A DNA stretch of 64,000 nucleotides. Source: Psychrobacter immobilis (lineage in GTDB: Bacteria > Pseudomonadota > Gammaproteobacteria > Pseudomonadales > Moraxellaceae). The position numbers and the translations under genes were made by a program. Location: contig NZ_CAJGZQ010000017.1 in the NCBI RefSeq assembly GCF_904846185.1, forward strand, positions 21,986 through 85,985, given 5' to 3'. This document shows positions 11,538-20,956 of this stretch, piece by piece. Position 1 is the first letter of the stretch. Each line of letters begins with the position of its first letter. The notes beneath the pieces are model-generated. The model ran no database searches. It was not told the origin of the DNA and saw nothing but the letters and a program-made list of their open reading frames with translations.

Positions 11538-13202
11538 ATGACAGACTTCCACACAGGTCTTGGCAGAAATGCTGCCAATCATCAACCGCTTACCCCTATC
11601 GACTTTATTATCCGTAGCGCACAGGTCTATCCCGATAAAACTGCCATTATCTATGACGATTTAACACATAATAATCTGACGCAAACGTGGCAACAGACTT
11701 ATGATCGTTGTCGTCAATTGGCGGATGGGCTACGTAAATTAGGCATCGATAAAAATGACACTGTCGCCGTCATGATGCCAAACACCCCAGCGATGATCGA
11801 GTGCGCTTTTGGGGTGCCCATGTCAGGCGGTGTGCTTTGTACACTGAACACCCGTCTCGATATCAATGCCCTGACCTTTTGTCTGCAACACTCAGAAGCC
11901 AAAGTGTTGATTCTAGACAGCGAGTTTGCTGAACATGCTGAAATTATCGACGAAGCATTTCCTAATCTCATCGTGATTCATGCGACAGATAAAGCGCTTG
12001 ATATCGAGCGCTTTGGAAAAATGAGCTACGAAGCATTAATCGCCAGCTCAGACAATTTGGATAATTGGGAAAAGCCACTCGATGAATGGGATGCTATCGC
12101 CCTCAATTATACCTCTGGCACGACGGGTAAGCCAAAAGGCGTGGTCTATCATCATCGCGGTGCGACGCTCAATGCCGTCTCCAATATTTTAGATTGGGAT
12201 ATGCCCAAGCACCCGATGTATCTATGGACGCTGCCATTATTTCACTGTAATGGTTGGTGCTTTCCCTGGACGATTGCCGAACGTGCGGGCGTCAATGTCT
12301 GCTTGCGCAAGATTGACGCTGATTTGATTTTGCAGCTGATTGCCAAATATAAAGTCAGTCATTATTGCTCAGCGCCCGTGGTGCACAATATGATTGCTAG
12401 CGGCAAACCTGAATATAAAAAAGCGATTAATCATGAAGTCAAAGGCTGGGTCGCTGGTGCGCCGCCGTCTGAAACCATGCTCGCCGCCATGGAAGCCATG
12501 GGCTTTCATATCTCGCACGTTTACGGTCTCACCGAAGTCTATGGTCCAGTCACCGTCTGCGCGGAACAAGCAGAATGGGATGAACTGGATGTCGCTACTC
12601 GTGCACAAAAGAAATCACGTCAGGGCGTAACGTCACATTTAATGAATGGCTTTGAGCTATTTAAACAAGGCACCACTGAGCCAGTTGCCGCGGATGGCGA
12701 AGAAATGGGCGAGCTGGCACTACGCGGTAACATGGTGATGAAAGGTTATCTAAAAAGCCGTAAAGCCACCGAAGAAGCCTTTGCTGATGGTTGGTTCCGT
12801 ACTGGTGATTTGGGCATTAAATATCCTGATGGTTATATAAAAATCATGGACAGGCTCAAAGACATCATCATTTCAGGTGGCGAAAATATCTCTAGTATCG
12901 AAGTCGAAAACGTCTTATATAAAATGCCAGAAATCCAAAGCTGTGCCGTCGTTGCTGCGCCGCATGATAAATGGGGCGAAGTGCCCGTCGCCTTTATCGA
13001 GATTCATGAAGGCAGCACCTTGCAGCGCGACCATGTGATGGAACATTGCAAGCAGCATTTGGCGGGTTTTAAAGTGCCCAAATATATTGTCTTTGCTGAA
13101 ATTCCAAAAACCAGCACCGGTAAAGTGCAGAAATTTGAGCTGCGTCAAGCGGCTAAATCATTGGCACATGAGACGCCAAAAGTAACGGCTAGCGCTAAGT
13201 AA
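11538..13202 (+). CDS. Acyl-CoA ligase (AMP-forming, AlkK/DmdB-like)
   Basis: 554 aa, member of the ANL superfamily that makes acyl-CoA through an acyl-adenylate. Motifs are YTSGTTGKPKGVVYHH (ATP loop), HVYGLTEVYGPVT (A5 region), WFRTGDLGIKYPDGY and DRLKDIIISGGENIS (hinge), and the C-terminal lysine segment KTSTGKVQKFELR. The N-terminus and central LPLFHCNGWCFPW resemble medium-chain and methylmercaptopropionate ligases (AlkK, DmdB) rather than FadD. ATG at 11538 has agga upstream. Divergent from fadH, which supports a role in fatty- or carboxylic-acid use. The exact acid is not predictable. Confidence 0.88.
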   Translation: MTDFHTGLGRNAANHQPLTPIDFIIRSAQVYPDKTAIIYDDLTHNNLTQTWQQTYDRCRQLADGLRKLGIDKNDTVAVMMPNTPAMIECAFGVPMSGGVLCTLNTRLDINALTFCLQHSEAKVLILDSEFAEHAEIIDEAFPNLIVIHATDKALDIERFGKMSYEALIASSDNLDNWEKPLDEWDAIALNYTSGTTGKPKGVVYHHRGATLNAVSNILDWDMPKHPMYLWTLPLFHCNGWCFPWTIAERAGVNVCLRKIDADLILQLIAKYKVSHYCSAPVVHNMIASGKPEYKKAINHEVKGWVAGAPPSETMLAAMEAMGFHISHVYGLTEVYGPVTVCAEQAEWDELDVATRAQKKSRQGVTSHLMNGFELFKQGTTEPVAADGEEMGELALRGNMVMKGYLKSRKATEEAFADGWFRTGDLGIKYPDGYIKIMDRLKDIIISGGENISSIEVENVLYKMPEIQSCAVVAAPHDKWGEVPVAFIEIHEGSTLQRDHVMEHCKQHLAGFKVPKYIVFAEIPKTSTGKVQKFELRQAAKSLAHETPKVTASAK

Positions 13203-13263
13203 GACTTTATCATTAAGCCTTAATAATACGGAAGTATCGTTAATATTAATGAAGCATCATTGA

Positions 13264-13304
13264 TAAAAAAAGGTCAGCCTAATTGAATTAGACTGACCCT
13301 TTTA
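13264..13304. terminator. Bidirectional intrinsic terminator
   Basis: A 13-bp stem with one mismatch (GGTCAG...CTGACC core) flanked by an A run on the left and a T run on the right. It serves the converging acyl-CoA ligase (+) and YeeE/YedE pair (-). Confidence 0.85.
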
Positions 13305-13329
13305 TTACGCTAAAAAAACCAAGCCAATG

Positions 13330-13749
13330 TTAATTAAGCTTAGGTTCTAGCCACTGATAAATGAGCATCCCGACTATCATCGCAGGAATAAAGACATAGG
13401 CCTGCCACTGCCCTGTACCAAGCAGCACAATACCGGGACCTGGGCAAATACCAACCAAACCCCAGCCGATACCGAATAGCATCGCGCCAATCAGTAGTTT
13501 TTTATTGATGGTAGTTTTGGTTGGCATCTCAATTGATGACCCAATCCAGCTGGTCTGTTGACGCTTAGCCAATTGTACACCGACTATCGCTACTATTAGA
13601 CCGCCGCCCATCACCAGTGCCAGAGAAATATCCCATGCACCAAAGACGTCCAAAAAGCCTTGTACTTTAACAGGATCGGTCATGCCTGATATCAGCAGTC
13701 CAAAGCCAAATAATAATCCTGCCAGTAATCCAATTATATTTTTTAGCAT
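13330..13749 (-). CDS. YeeE/YedE-family membrane protein (second of pair)
   Basis: 139 aa from the ATG at 13749, preferred because gagaa precedes it; an upstream start at 13794 lacks a ribosome-binding site. It has about four hydrophobic segments: LLAGLLFGFGLLISGM, LALVMGGGLIVAIV, LLIGAMLFGIGWGLVG and the last near the C-terminus. The conserved motif GICPGPGIV carries the family Cys. Half-size YeeE/YedE (PmpA/PmpB-like) proteins act in pairs and are linked to thiosulfate or other sulfur-compound transport. It follows its partner by 98 bp on the same strand. Confidence 0.85.
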   Translation of the reverse strand: MLKNIIGLLAGLLFGFGLLISGMTDPVKVQGFLDVFGAWDISLALVMGGGLIVAIVGVQLAKRQQTSWIGSSIEMPTKTTINKKLLIGAMLFGIGWGLVGICPGPGIVLLGTGQWQAYVFIPAMIVGMLIYQWLEPKLN

Positions 13750-13847
13750 GTTTTTTCTCGCACCTAATGTGTTAATCCAAGCGGTTATAACCATCCGATA
13801 TAAACAATAGTCATCGCTATCTTCGCAACGTACTGTCTATGTGATTT

Positions 13848-14285
13848 TTAAATCAAACCCAAGACATGACGACCAATATAAACGGTCACAATGCCAAACA
13901 ACATAAAGGTAACCGTCGCCGCCATCGATCGTGGTGACAGTCGCGCATTACCGCAAATACCATGTCCACTGGTGCAACCTGAACCCAAACGTGTGCCAAA
14001 ACCAACCAGTAATCCTGCCCCAATAAGCAGCGGCAAAGAGTTACTAATCTCTATATCGGGCAACGGTTTCACCAGACCATAAAGTAATGGCGAGATAACA
14101 AGACCAAGTATAAATAACACCTGCCACATCTCGACGCGCTTGGGTTTAAGAAGACTTGAGAAAATACCACTAATACCCGCAATACGACCAATGCCCAATA
14201 GCAAGATGACCGTTGCAACGCCTAGCATCAGCCCGCCTACCAAGGAAATTGGCGTAAAGGCCTGCCAATCTATTTGTATACTCAT
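13848..14285 (-). CDS. YeeE/YedE-family membrane protein (first of pair)
   Basis: 145 aa with four membrane segments and the motif GSGCTSGHGICG, the Cys pair typical of thiosulfate-channel-type YeeE/YedE proteins. Together with the next gene it makes the two halves of one transporter. Start ATG has agg at 8 bases. A perfect 8-4-8 AT-rich inverted repeat lies about 60 bp upstream (14345-14364), a fitting place for an ArsR-type repressor of the BigR kind known to control such genes. No regulator gene is adjacent. Confidence 0.85.
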   Translation of the reverse strand: MSIQIDWQAFTPISLVGGLMLGVATVILLLGIGRIAGISGIFSSLLKPKRVEMWQVLFILGLVISPLLYGLVKPLPDIEISNSLPLLIGAGLLVGFGTRLGSGCTSGHGICGNARLSPRSMAATVTFMLFGIVTVYIGRHVLGLI

Positions 14286-14344
14286 AATATTTACCTAAGC
14301 CAATTTTTATCAAAACAGTTTTGAATTTCGTTTTATATAAATAC

Positions 14345-14364
14345 ATTATATTATAAAATATAAT
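14345..14364. promoter_or_regulatory. AT-rich inverted repeat, candidate operator
   Basis: ATTATATT-ATAA-AATATAAT, perfect 8-bp arms, about 60 bp upstream of the YeeE/YedE pair start. The symmetry and position suit a repressor site. Confidence 0.4.
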
Positions 14365-14372
14365 AAATAGGT

Positions 14373-14415
14373 AAAAAAATACTGAACCCTCGTTACAAGG
14401 GCTCAGTATTCTTTT
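14373..14415 (-). terminator. Intrinsic terminator of the aminotransferase gene
   Basis: A 13-bp stem with one mismatch (14378-14390 with 14398-14410) and seven T residues on the minus strand, 30 bp past the stop of the class V aminotransferase. A T run on the plus side could let it work both ways. Confidence 0.85.
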
Positions 14416-14446
14416 TACTTAAAGAATATCTTACGAGATAAGGATA

Positions 14447-15580
14447 TTATTTCGCCAATACTTCATCAAGTGCAGTTTCAAAACGCTGTACCGCTCCGTC
14501 TACATCAGTCAATTTATCTAGACCAAATAAACCTAAGCGGAACGTTTTAAAGTTATCCGGCTCACCAACTTTTAGCGGTACACCAGCAGCGATTTGCATG
14601 CCTGTTTCGGCAAACGCACTGCCTTTATGCATATCATCGCGATCGGTATAAGCAACCACAACGCCTGGCGCTTCAAAACCTTTTGCCGCGACGCTTTCAA
14701 TGCCTTTAGCGGCTAATACTTCGCGAATACGGTTGCCCAATTGCCACTGCGCATCACGCAGTTTATCAAAGCCAATCTCTTTTGACTCTAAAATAGTATC
14801 GCGGAATTGACGTAAGCTATCGGTTGGCATGGTGGCATGATAAGCGTGACCGCCATTTTCATAGGCACGCATGACATTTAACCACTGCTTTAAGTCTAAG
14901 CTAAAGCTATCTGATTCTGTATTGTCTACTTTTTCGATTGCCGCAGCGCTTAGCATGACTAAGCCTGCACACGGAGTGCTACTCCACCCTTTTTGCGGGG
15001 CGCTGATGAGAACATCAATACCCAAGTCTTTCATGTCCAACCACACACAACCTGAAGCGATACAATCAATGACCAATAAACCGCCAACGCTATGTACAGC
15101 CGCGCTTAGCGCTTTGATATAGTCTGATGATAAAATAATACCCGATGAGGTTTCGACGTGCGGCGCAAAGACTACTGCTGGTTTCTCTGCTTTAATTTTA
15201 GCAACCGCTTCATCGATATCAACGGGGGCAAATGGTTTTGGTGACTCACCCTCTTCACGATGTGCCGTCAATACCGTAGACGACTTGGCGATTTTGCCTT
15301 TTTCTAAAATTTGCGTCCAGCGATAGCTAAACCAACCGTTACGAATAATGAGGCAATCTTCATCATTGGCCAATTGGCGCGCAACGGCTTCCATTCCATA
15401 AGTACCAGCACCGGGTACAATGACCACTGCTTCGGCGTTATATACAGATTTTAGGTCGCTAGATAAGTCATTCATCACTTGCTGAAAGACTTTTGACATG
15501 TGGTTTAAGGCGCGGTCAGTATAGACCACTGAGTATTCTAATAAGCCGTTTGGATCAATATCTTGACGTAATGCAGTCAT
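14447..15580 (-). CDS. Class V aminotransferase (alanine/serine-glyoxylate type)
   Basis: 377 aa. A PLP enzyme with fold type I; the lysine that binds PLP lies in SAPQKGWSSTP, preceded by LLVIDCIASG containing the PLP-pyridine Asp. The N-terminal segment VPGAGTYGMEAVARQL fits the alanine-glyoxylate / serine-pyruvate / aminoethylphosphonate branch. It would move an amino group between an amino acid and a 2-oxo acid; the donor is not determinable here. Start ATG has aggag at 6 bases. Monocistronic, ended by the terminator at 14373-14415. Confidence 0.85.
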   Translation of the reverse strand: MTALRQDIDPNGLLEYSVVYTDRALNHMSKVFQQVMNDLSSDLKSVYNAEAVVIVPGAGTYGMEAVARQLANDEDCLIIRNGWFSYRWTQILEKGKIAKSSTVLTAHREEGESPKPFAPVDIDEAVAKIKAEKPAVVFAPHVETSSGIILSSDYIKALSAAVHSVGGLLVIDCIASGCVWLDMKDLGIDVLISAPQKGWSSTPCAGLVMLSAAAIEKVDNTESDSFSLDLKQWLNVMRAYENGGHAYHATMPTDSLRQFRDTILESKEIGFDKLRDAQWQLGNRIREVLAAKGIESVAAKGFEAPGVVVAYTDRDDMHKGSAFAETGMQIAAGVPLKVGEPDNFKTFRLGLFGLDKLTDVDGAVQRFETALDEVLAK

Positions 15581-16244
15581 AGGAAGCTCCTAGTTTATAG
15601 TTAGATAGTTTAATTTTCTCAAGCATTGGCTATAGCAAAATCCAGATACTCTCTTAAACCAACCTGCCTTAATAACGCTAACCAATCTAGAAACCTACTG
15701 TTCGCCAACTTAGCCAAATAATGCTTCTATTAGATAACATGGGTGTGAAATAACGTTTTTGTTAAATAATCTGGCTATCAAATACCATTGCTGACCAATA
15801 GCATAGTCGTTAGATTGCATAGCAGCTAGATACTACTAGGGGTAGTATTAACTGAATATTAATATGGGGTAATAGTCGAGAGCATGACGCAGGGTTGACG
15901 ATATAGCACTTTATCCTAGCGCTATTGCCGTTGGTGATTGTGTTTTGCACGCCGTGTTTTTATTGATTTTAGACAAAGTCGTACAGAACAGGTGCGCCAC
16001 TATAGGGGCTACGCGGTGGTAGGCTAATAATGGTCACTAACAACTGATGAGATGAATAGGCATCAAGCGAGAACGTATACACTAAGGTTTTGGAGAATAA
16101 CCGCTCGCGTATAATAAAAGATTATCATCACTTAATATACTCATAACAGCTTGATATTAGCACTGATAATGCAGGTTGACAACGATATGTTTGCGCAATA
16201 ATAAGGTTTGCGCCACTTATGTTTTTTTGATCAGTCAATAATAG
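15581..16244. other. Intergenic, no recognised feature
   Basis: 664 bases between the aminotransferase gene start and the hemA stop. I see no ORF with a start signal, no strong hairpin and no repeat. Because both flanking genes are on the minus strand it must contain the aminotransferase promoter and the hemA 3' end. Confidence 0.45.
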
Positions 16245-17600
16245 CTATCGACGTCCGCGATGAGCCTCTTGCAGCCCAGATACCACAAAGTCTAGCAATT
16301 CACTATCCCCTTCACGGGCAGCCTTGCGCATGAGCTTCGATGGTGCATGGGTTAGCGTCTGCGTCAAGCGGCGTGACAGCTCAATGATAATGTCTTCAGG
16401 ACTGGCATTATCCTGTTGTAGCTTGGCAATGGATTCATGCAGGAGTTTATCTACTTGGTCCTGCGTATGCGCGCGATACTGCTGAATGTCTTTACCGACT
16501 TGGCGCACTTGAAAGCTGCGATCCATCTCAACGACTAATTGGCTAACGAGCAGTTCCGCATCGACTGCCGCTTGCCTACGCTGTTCGATATTGCCAGCGA
16601 TCACGTGTTGTAGATCATCGACAGAGTAAAGATAAACATCATCGATACGACTAATGGTCGAGTCAATATCACGCGGTACGGCTAAGTCAATCATCAACAT
16701 AGGCTGATAACGGCGATGTTTCAGCGCGCGCAAAGTCATGGTTTTATCGATCAACACATCCATACTACCGCTACAGCTACTAACGATATCGGCTTCTGCT
16801 AAAACTTGTGGTAACTCTTGTAAAGGTCTGACTTCTACCAAGTGACCTGCGCGGCGCAGCTCCACTGCCAGCGCTTCAGCGCGTTCAGGGTTGCGGTTGC
16901 AAATAATCACGCGACCTACACCAAGCCCAGCAATGTGGGTGGCAACCAAACGGTTCATCTCGCCTGCCGCGACCACCAGCAATGTGCGACTGGGCAAATC
17001 ATCAAATATTTGCGTCACCAATTTGGCGGCCGCATAGCTAAGCGATACCGCTTGAGCACCCACTTGGGTTTCATTACGTACGCGTTTGGCGGCAGCAAAT
17101 ACTTGATCGATAATCCAGCCAAGCTGATTACTCAGGGCTTTTTGTTCTTGCGCGAGCTGTACTGAGCGCTTGATTTGACCGAGTATCTGCGGCTCACCCA
17201 ATATCATAGAGTCAAGCCCTGCGGCAACTCTAAGCCAATGGGTCAGCGCGTGAGTGTCACGGTGTACATAAAGATAGGGATCAATCTCAGACAGTGACAA
17301 CTGCTTAAAGTCAGCAAGCCACGCTTTAATTTTTAAGATATGAGCACTAATGGCCGCCGAAGATGTCTGAGCACCGACCGCGCCATTAGCAGACATAGAG
17401 GGGACATCTTGCGGCTCTGCTAGCTGCGGCACGAGCGCATAGATTTCCGTACGATTGCAAGTCGAAACAATCACACTGCCATCAGTAAAGGCCTCTAATT
17501 GTTTGAGAGCGATATTCACATCGTCACCCACAAGCGCCAAGCGCTCTCTCAGAGCGACTGGTGCAGTTTTGTGATTGACCCCAATGACCACTAATCTCAT
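16245..17600 (-). CDS. hemA: Glutamyl-tRNA reductase
   Basis: 451 aa. It reduces glutamyl-tRNA(Glu) to glutamate-1-semialdehyde with NADPH, the first committed step of the C5 haem pathway. Catalytic Cys is C48 in VSTCNRTEIY; GVNHKTAPVALRE at the N-terminus and the Rossmann segment LVVAAGEMNRLVATHIAGLG are typical. The C-terminal dimerisation helices are complete. A longer-than-usual insert near residues 65-85 (QDVPSMSANGAVGAQTSSA) looks like a disordered loop. The partner enzyme HemL is also in this window (39910-41214). Divergent from the TPR gene, as in other gammaproteobacteria. Confidence 0.96.
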   Translation of the reverse strand: MRLVVIGVNHKTAPVALRERLALVGDDVNIALKQLEAFTDGSVIVSTCNRTEIYALVPQLAEPQDVPSMSANGAVGAQTSSAAISAHILKIKAWLADFKQLSLSEIDPYLYVHRDTHALTHWLRVAAGLDSMILGEPQILGQIKRSVQLAQEQKALSNQLGWIIDQVFAAAKRVRNETQVGAQAVSLSYAAAKLVTQIFDDLPSRTLLVVAAGEMNRLVATHIAGLGVGRVIICNRNPERAEALAVELRRAGHLVEVRPLQELPQVLAEADIVSSCSGSMDVLIDKTMTLRALKHRRYQPMLMIDLAVPRDIDSTISRIDDVYLYSVDDLQHVIAGNIEQRRQAAVDAELLVSQLVVEMDRSFQVRQVGKDIQQYRAHTQDQVDKLLHESIAKLQQDNASPEDIIIELSRRLTQTLTHAPSKLMRKAAREGDSELLDFVVSGLQEAHRGRR

Positions 17601-18124
17601 TATTGATAGACCATAAACATGACGCTCACCTGCCAGCCCACGCTATCTCATTATTTTTAAAAGACAGTTGTAGACGACAGCGCTGAAAGGAAGACTCTAA
17701 AAGCCGCCTATTATATCATTATTGCCAGCTTTAATTAACACTCAGCTATCGATGATAGCTATTTGCTTGTATCTGGGCACATGAGTAACAAATCAACTAC
17801 CGATACGATTGTTAAAACCAATATCTATGTTTTAGCGAGTGCTTATAGAAATGGATAGAAATCATTCGCTTACTTGACGTTAACTTGTTATATTTTCACA
17901 ATATTTAGGCTAAGATTTACAACCAATGAAAGACCCCGTTGATACAGATTATCGGCCAATCCTACTTTGTTAGCAAAAATTTGGTAGAGCGGCTGCTATT
18001 AATAACGGAGTAACACGGGCACTATTGTTTATCCCATCGATCTGCTTTTATAATGTCAGGCATGGGTACTCGTTACCAATAGTTAGTTTGAAATGATTAA
18101 AATAAAATTGTCTTATCGATATAG
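17601..18124. other. Divergent intergenic region hemA / TPR gene
   Basis: 524 AT-rich bases that must hold both promoters. No strong -35/-10 pair, terminator, repeat or ORF with a ribosome-binding site stands out. Confidence 0.4.
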
Positions 18125-20101
18125 ATGAACAATGGGCGAATACGGTTATCTATGATTTTTTTTGGATCATTATTTCGATCACAACTTGCGCATGACGACC
18201 AATCTAATCTGCGTGCTCTATTGCATGCGGTTATCGAACGTCTGTGCCAGCGTTATAAGCTAACCTTGTCATTGGCCTTTTGCCTATGCTTAGGATCGTC
18301 TTCCGTTCATGCCAGTCATCCTGATATCTCGCTCGAAGCCCATGTACCCAAACTATCCATTGCTGATAAGAACGACAAGGCTGTCAGTAGCGACGGCATT
18401 GATAATAGCCACTCAACGCTACCAGCAATTGCTCCTAACAACACACAACCAATAGAAAATGTCGCCAATATTAATGGATTAGCGCCAACTACCTTATGGC
18501 AACCTGAGCTCAAAGAGCCTAGCCTGTATGCGCTGCTTGATGCAGAATTTGCAGCAGATCGCGGTGATAGACAACGAGCGATTACTATCTATAAGCAGCA
18601 AGCATTTAAAGAAGATGCAACTGCCGTGTTTGAAAGAGCGCTCAGCCTTTCTTTACGCACTGAAAGGGTTGAGAAATCGTTACAATTTGCCAAGTCATGG
18701 CAAGACCAAAATCCGGATCACGTGCCTGCTTGGTTTTATGTGGCGCATTTGGCCCTGCGAGCACACGATTATCTGTTAGCTGGCGAAACCTTGAATCGTA
18801 TTTTGCTTTATGATCCTCGAGCGGACTTAAGCGAAATCCTTATCGGTATCTATCCAAACAATGATGAAGACAAACGTGAATTACTTGCCGCTTTGCAACC
18901 ACTAGATAGCGAGCAGAATGCCTCATTGTCGGTATTGAAAGCAGGGTTGCTTTACCAATTTAACGAGCCTGAGATTGCCATTGTCCATATCAATCGGGCG
19001 CTAGAACGCCAGCCTGACTATGTACCTTTTATTACGCTAAAGGCAGACATACTGCGCAAAATCGTCACGGCTGAAACCGTCGTCAATTATGTGAGCCAAG
19101 CACGCCTGCGTAATCCCGATAGTAAAAGTCTCTATCTGTATGAGATTCGCTACTTGCTTGACTTAAAGCAAAGCCAAGAAGCGTGGCAATTATTGCTGGA
19201 TGCCCATGGTCGCTTTGCTGATGATGCCGAGATTACTTTGTTGGCTGCATTGGTGAGCTTAGATATCGAAGAATATAACAGTGCCGATGAGCTACTCAAT
19301 ATGCTCGCAAAAAACCCCGCTTACCTTGATCAAGCTTATTATTACCTTGGCATCAGTGCCGAGCGTCAGCAGCACTTTGACCAAGCCAAATACTATCTCA
19401 ACGGTGTCATGCAAGAAGACTTGGTATTAGAGGCTCGTAGAAAAGTAGTGGCTTTTGAACTGCTTAACGACGATGTAGATGCGGCGATTGCTACTTTAGA
19501 AAAGCTGCGTAAAGACTTTAACGTCTTTGCGCCAGATACCTTTGTGCTACAAGCTGATATTTTATGGCAGCAAAATGAGTCCGAAGAAGCCCTGCGCCTA
19601 CTAACCAAAGCTGCTCGCAAGTATCCTGATAATGAGATGCTCTTGTTTGCACGCGCCCAGCTCCTTGACGACAAAGATGACTATATCGTTAAGCGCACCT
19701 TGCTCAATCATCTGCAAGCACTTGACCCAACCAACCTCTCCTACCAGCTCAGTTACGCGCAGTTATTGCTAGCCAATGAACGCAGTTCGGAACAAGGATT
19801 GGCATTGGCCACCGCCATCATTCAAATTCGCTATGATGACCCACGTTATGACAATGAGCTGCACTTGCAAGCGCTGAATGTGCTGGCTGGCAATGCATTG
19901 GCCAATGAAAACTATCAACAAGTCATCGACTACCTGCAGACCCCTTACGACGTGTTTCCTACCTTACGCTCTGGCAGCTTACTACTACGCGCTTATCAAG
20001 GTTTAGGCAACAATGAAAAAGTCGAGGCATTACTCGCAGACTTGCAGCAGCGCTTCTCATTTGGGCAACACAATATCAATGACCGCATACAGCTTTACTG
20101 A
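18125..20101 (+). CDS. Secreted TPR protein of the hemA-lolB locus
   Basis: 658 aa. The first about 60 residues end in a hydrophobic export signal (LTLSLAFCLCLGSSSVHAS); internal starts exist (ATG at 18152), so the N-terminus is uncertain. From about residue 130 to the end it is a helical TPR solenoid (DAEFAADRGDRQRAITIYKQ, HLALRAHDYLLAGETLNRIL and similar units). The gene sits between hemA and lolB as in Pseudomonas and Acinetobacter, where the same TPR protein is conserved but of uncertain function. Probably an envelope scaffold working near lipoprotein sorting. Confidence 0.85.
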   Translation: MNNGRIRLSMIFFGSLFRSQLAHDDQSNLRALLHAVIERLCQRYKLTLSLAFCLCLGSSSVHASHPDISLEAHVPKLSIADKNDKAVSSDGIDNSHSTLPAIAPNNTQPIENVANINGLAPTTLWQPELKEPSLYALLDAEFAADRGDRQRAITIYKQQAFKEDATAVFERALSLSLRTERVEKSLQFAKSWQDQNPDHVPAWFYVAHLALRAHDYLLAGETLNRILLYDPRADLSEILIGIYPNNDEDKRELLAALQPLDSEQNASLSVLKAGLLYQFNEPEIAIVHINRALERQPDYVPFITLKADILRKIVTAETVVNYVSQARLRNPDSKSLYLYEIRYLLDLKQSQEAWQLLLDAHGRFADDAEITLLAALVSLDIEEYNSADELLNMLAKNPAYLDQAYYYLGISAERQQHFDQAKYYLNGVMQEDLVLEARRKVVAFELLNDDVDAAIATLEKLRKDFNVFAPDTFVLQADILWQQNESEEALRLLTKAARKYPDNEMLLFARAQLLDDKDDYIVKRTLLNHLQALDPTNLSYQLSYAQLLLANERSSEQGLALATAIIQIRYDDPRYDNELHLQALNVLAGNALANENYQQVIDYLQTPYDVFPTLRSGSLLLRAYQGLGNNEKVEALLADLQQRFSFGQHNINDRIQLY

Positions 20102-20257
20102 CCCGCCGTTTTATAGTGGACAAATCGTCGCGTGCTATGCTTACAAGGCACTCATAAGATACTAACAGCCACGCATAACTGAGTAACATACAACCATTAA
20201 GCTAATCTATTTTCGAAACAATGATTTCGTAAATTTGTCTATCTTTGAGGAAACATC

Positions 20258-20890
20258 ATGTCAGTATTGGTCCATGCTAATAAGCCTAATAAATTGGCGC
20301 TATTCGCTGCCGTGACAACCGCGCTCGTCATCACGTCTGGTTGTCAATCACTAAAAACAGCCAACGCTACTAACCAACCCAGCGCGACCTTACAAGGTCA
20401 AAACGCTGAGCAGCCGCAAAAGCTTGAGAACTTTCATATCACTGGCAAAATCGGTGTAACGATGCCCGCCAATGACACCACAGGCACTCAAGGTGGTAGT
20501 GCGTTCTATGCATGGGGGCAGCAGAATGATCGCTTTGCCATTGAGCTGATCGGCGCGCTCGGTATTGGTAAAACCAACATCGAGTATAATGGTCAAACCG
20601 CCACTTTAGTCAGCGAAAAAACAGATACCTTAACTGCTGATGATCCTGAGACTTTGCTCAAAAAGGCCACAGGGTGGCAAGCGCCTATTTCACAAATGCC
20701 CTATTGGATATCTGGTCGCCCAGCGCCTTCCGATAGCACACCACAGCTCGATGATCAGAATCGTTTAATCAGTTCAGTCAATGGTGAATGGACTGCAAGC
20801 TTCACCTATAAAGGGTCCGATAAGTTACCAAATAAAATTAGTGCTGTGCTGCCACAAGGCAATAAGGTGGTAATGACGATCAATCATTAA
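20258..20890 (+). CDS. lolB: Outer-membrane lipoprotein receptor LolB
   Basis: 210 aa. The signal peptide ends with a lipobox TSG-C29, so the protein is itself a lipoprotein. LolB takes lipoproteins from the periplasmic carrier LolA and inserts them in the outer membrane. The body starts with FHITGKIGV, then GGSAFYAWGQQNDRFAIELIGALG, matching the LolB beta-barrel start. The characteristic WMxxxP-like segment appears as PYWISGRPAP. Start ATG follows gaggaaac. Located between the TPR gene and ispE, the standard gammaproteobacterial order. Confidence 0.93.
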   Translation: MSVLVHANKPNKLALFAAVTTALVITSGCQSLKTANATNQPSATLQGQNAEQPQKLENFHITGKIGVTMPANDTTGTQGGSAFYAWGQQNDRFAIELIGALGIGKTNIEYNGQTATLVSEKTDTLTADDPETLLKKATGWQAPISQMPYWISGRPAPSDSTPQLDDQNRLISSVNGEWTASFTYKGSDKLPNKISAVLPQGNKVVMTINH

Positions 20891-20956
20891 GACGTCACGC
20901 AAAAACGATAAAACTTGCTTATTACTTATTACCATAGCCGTCTACAACCAAATATT

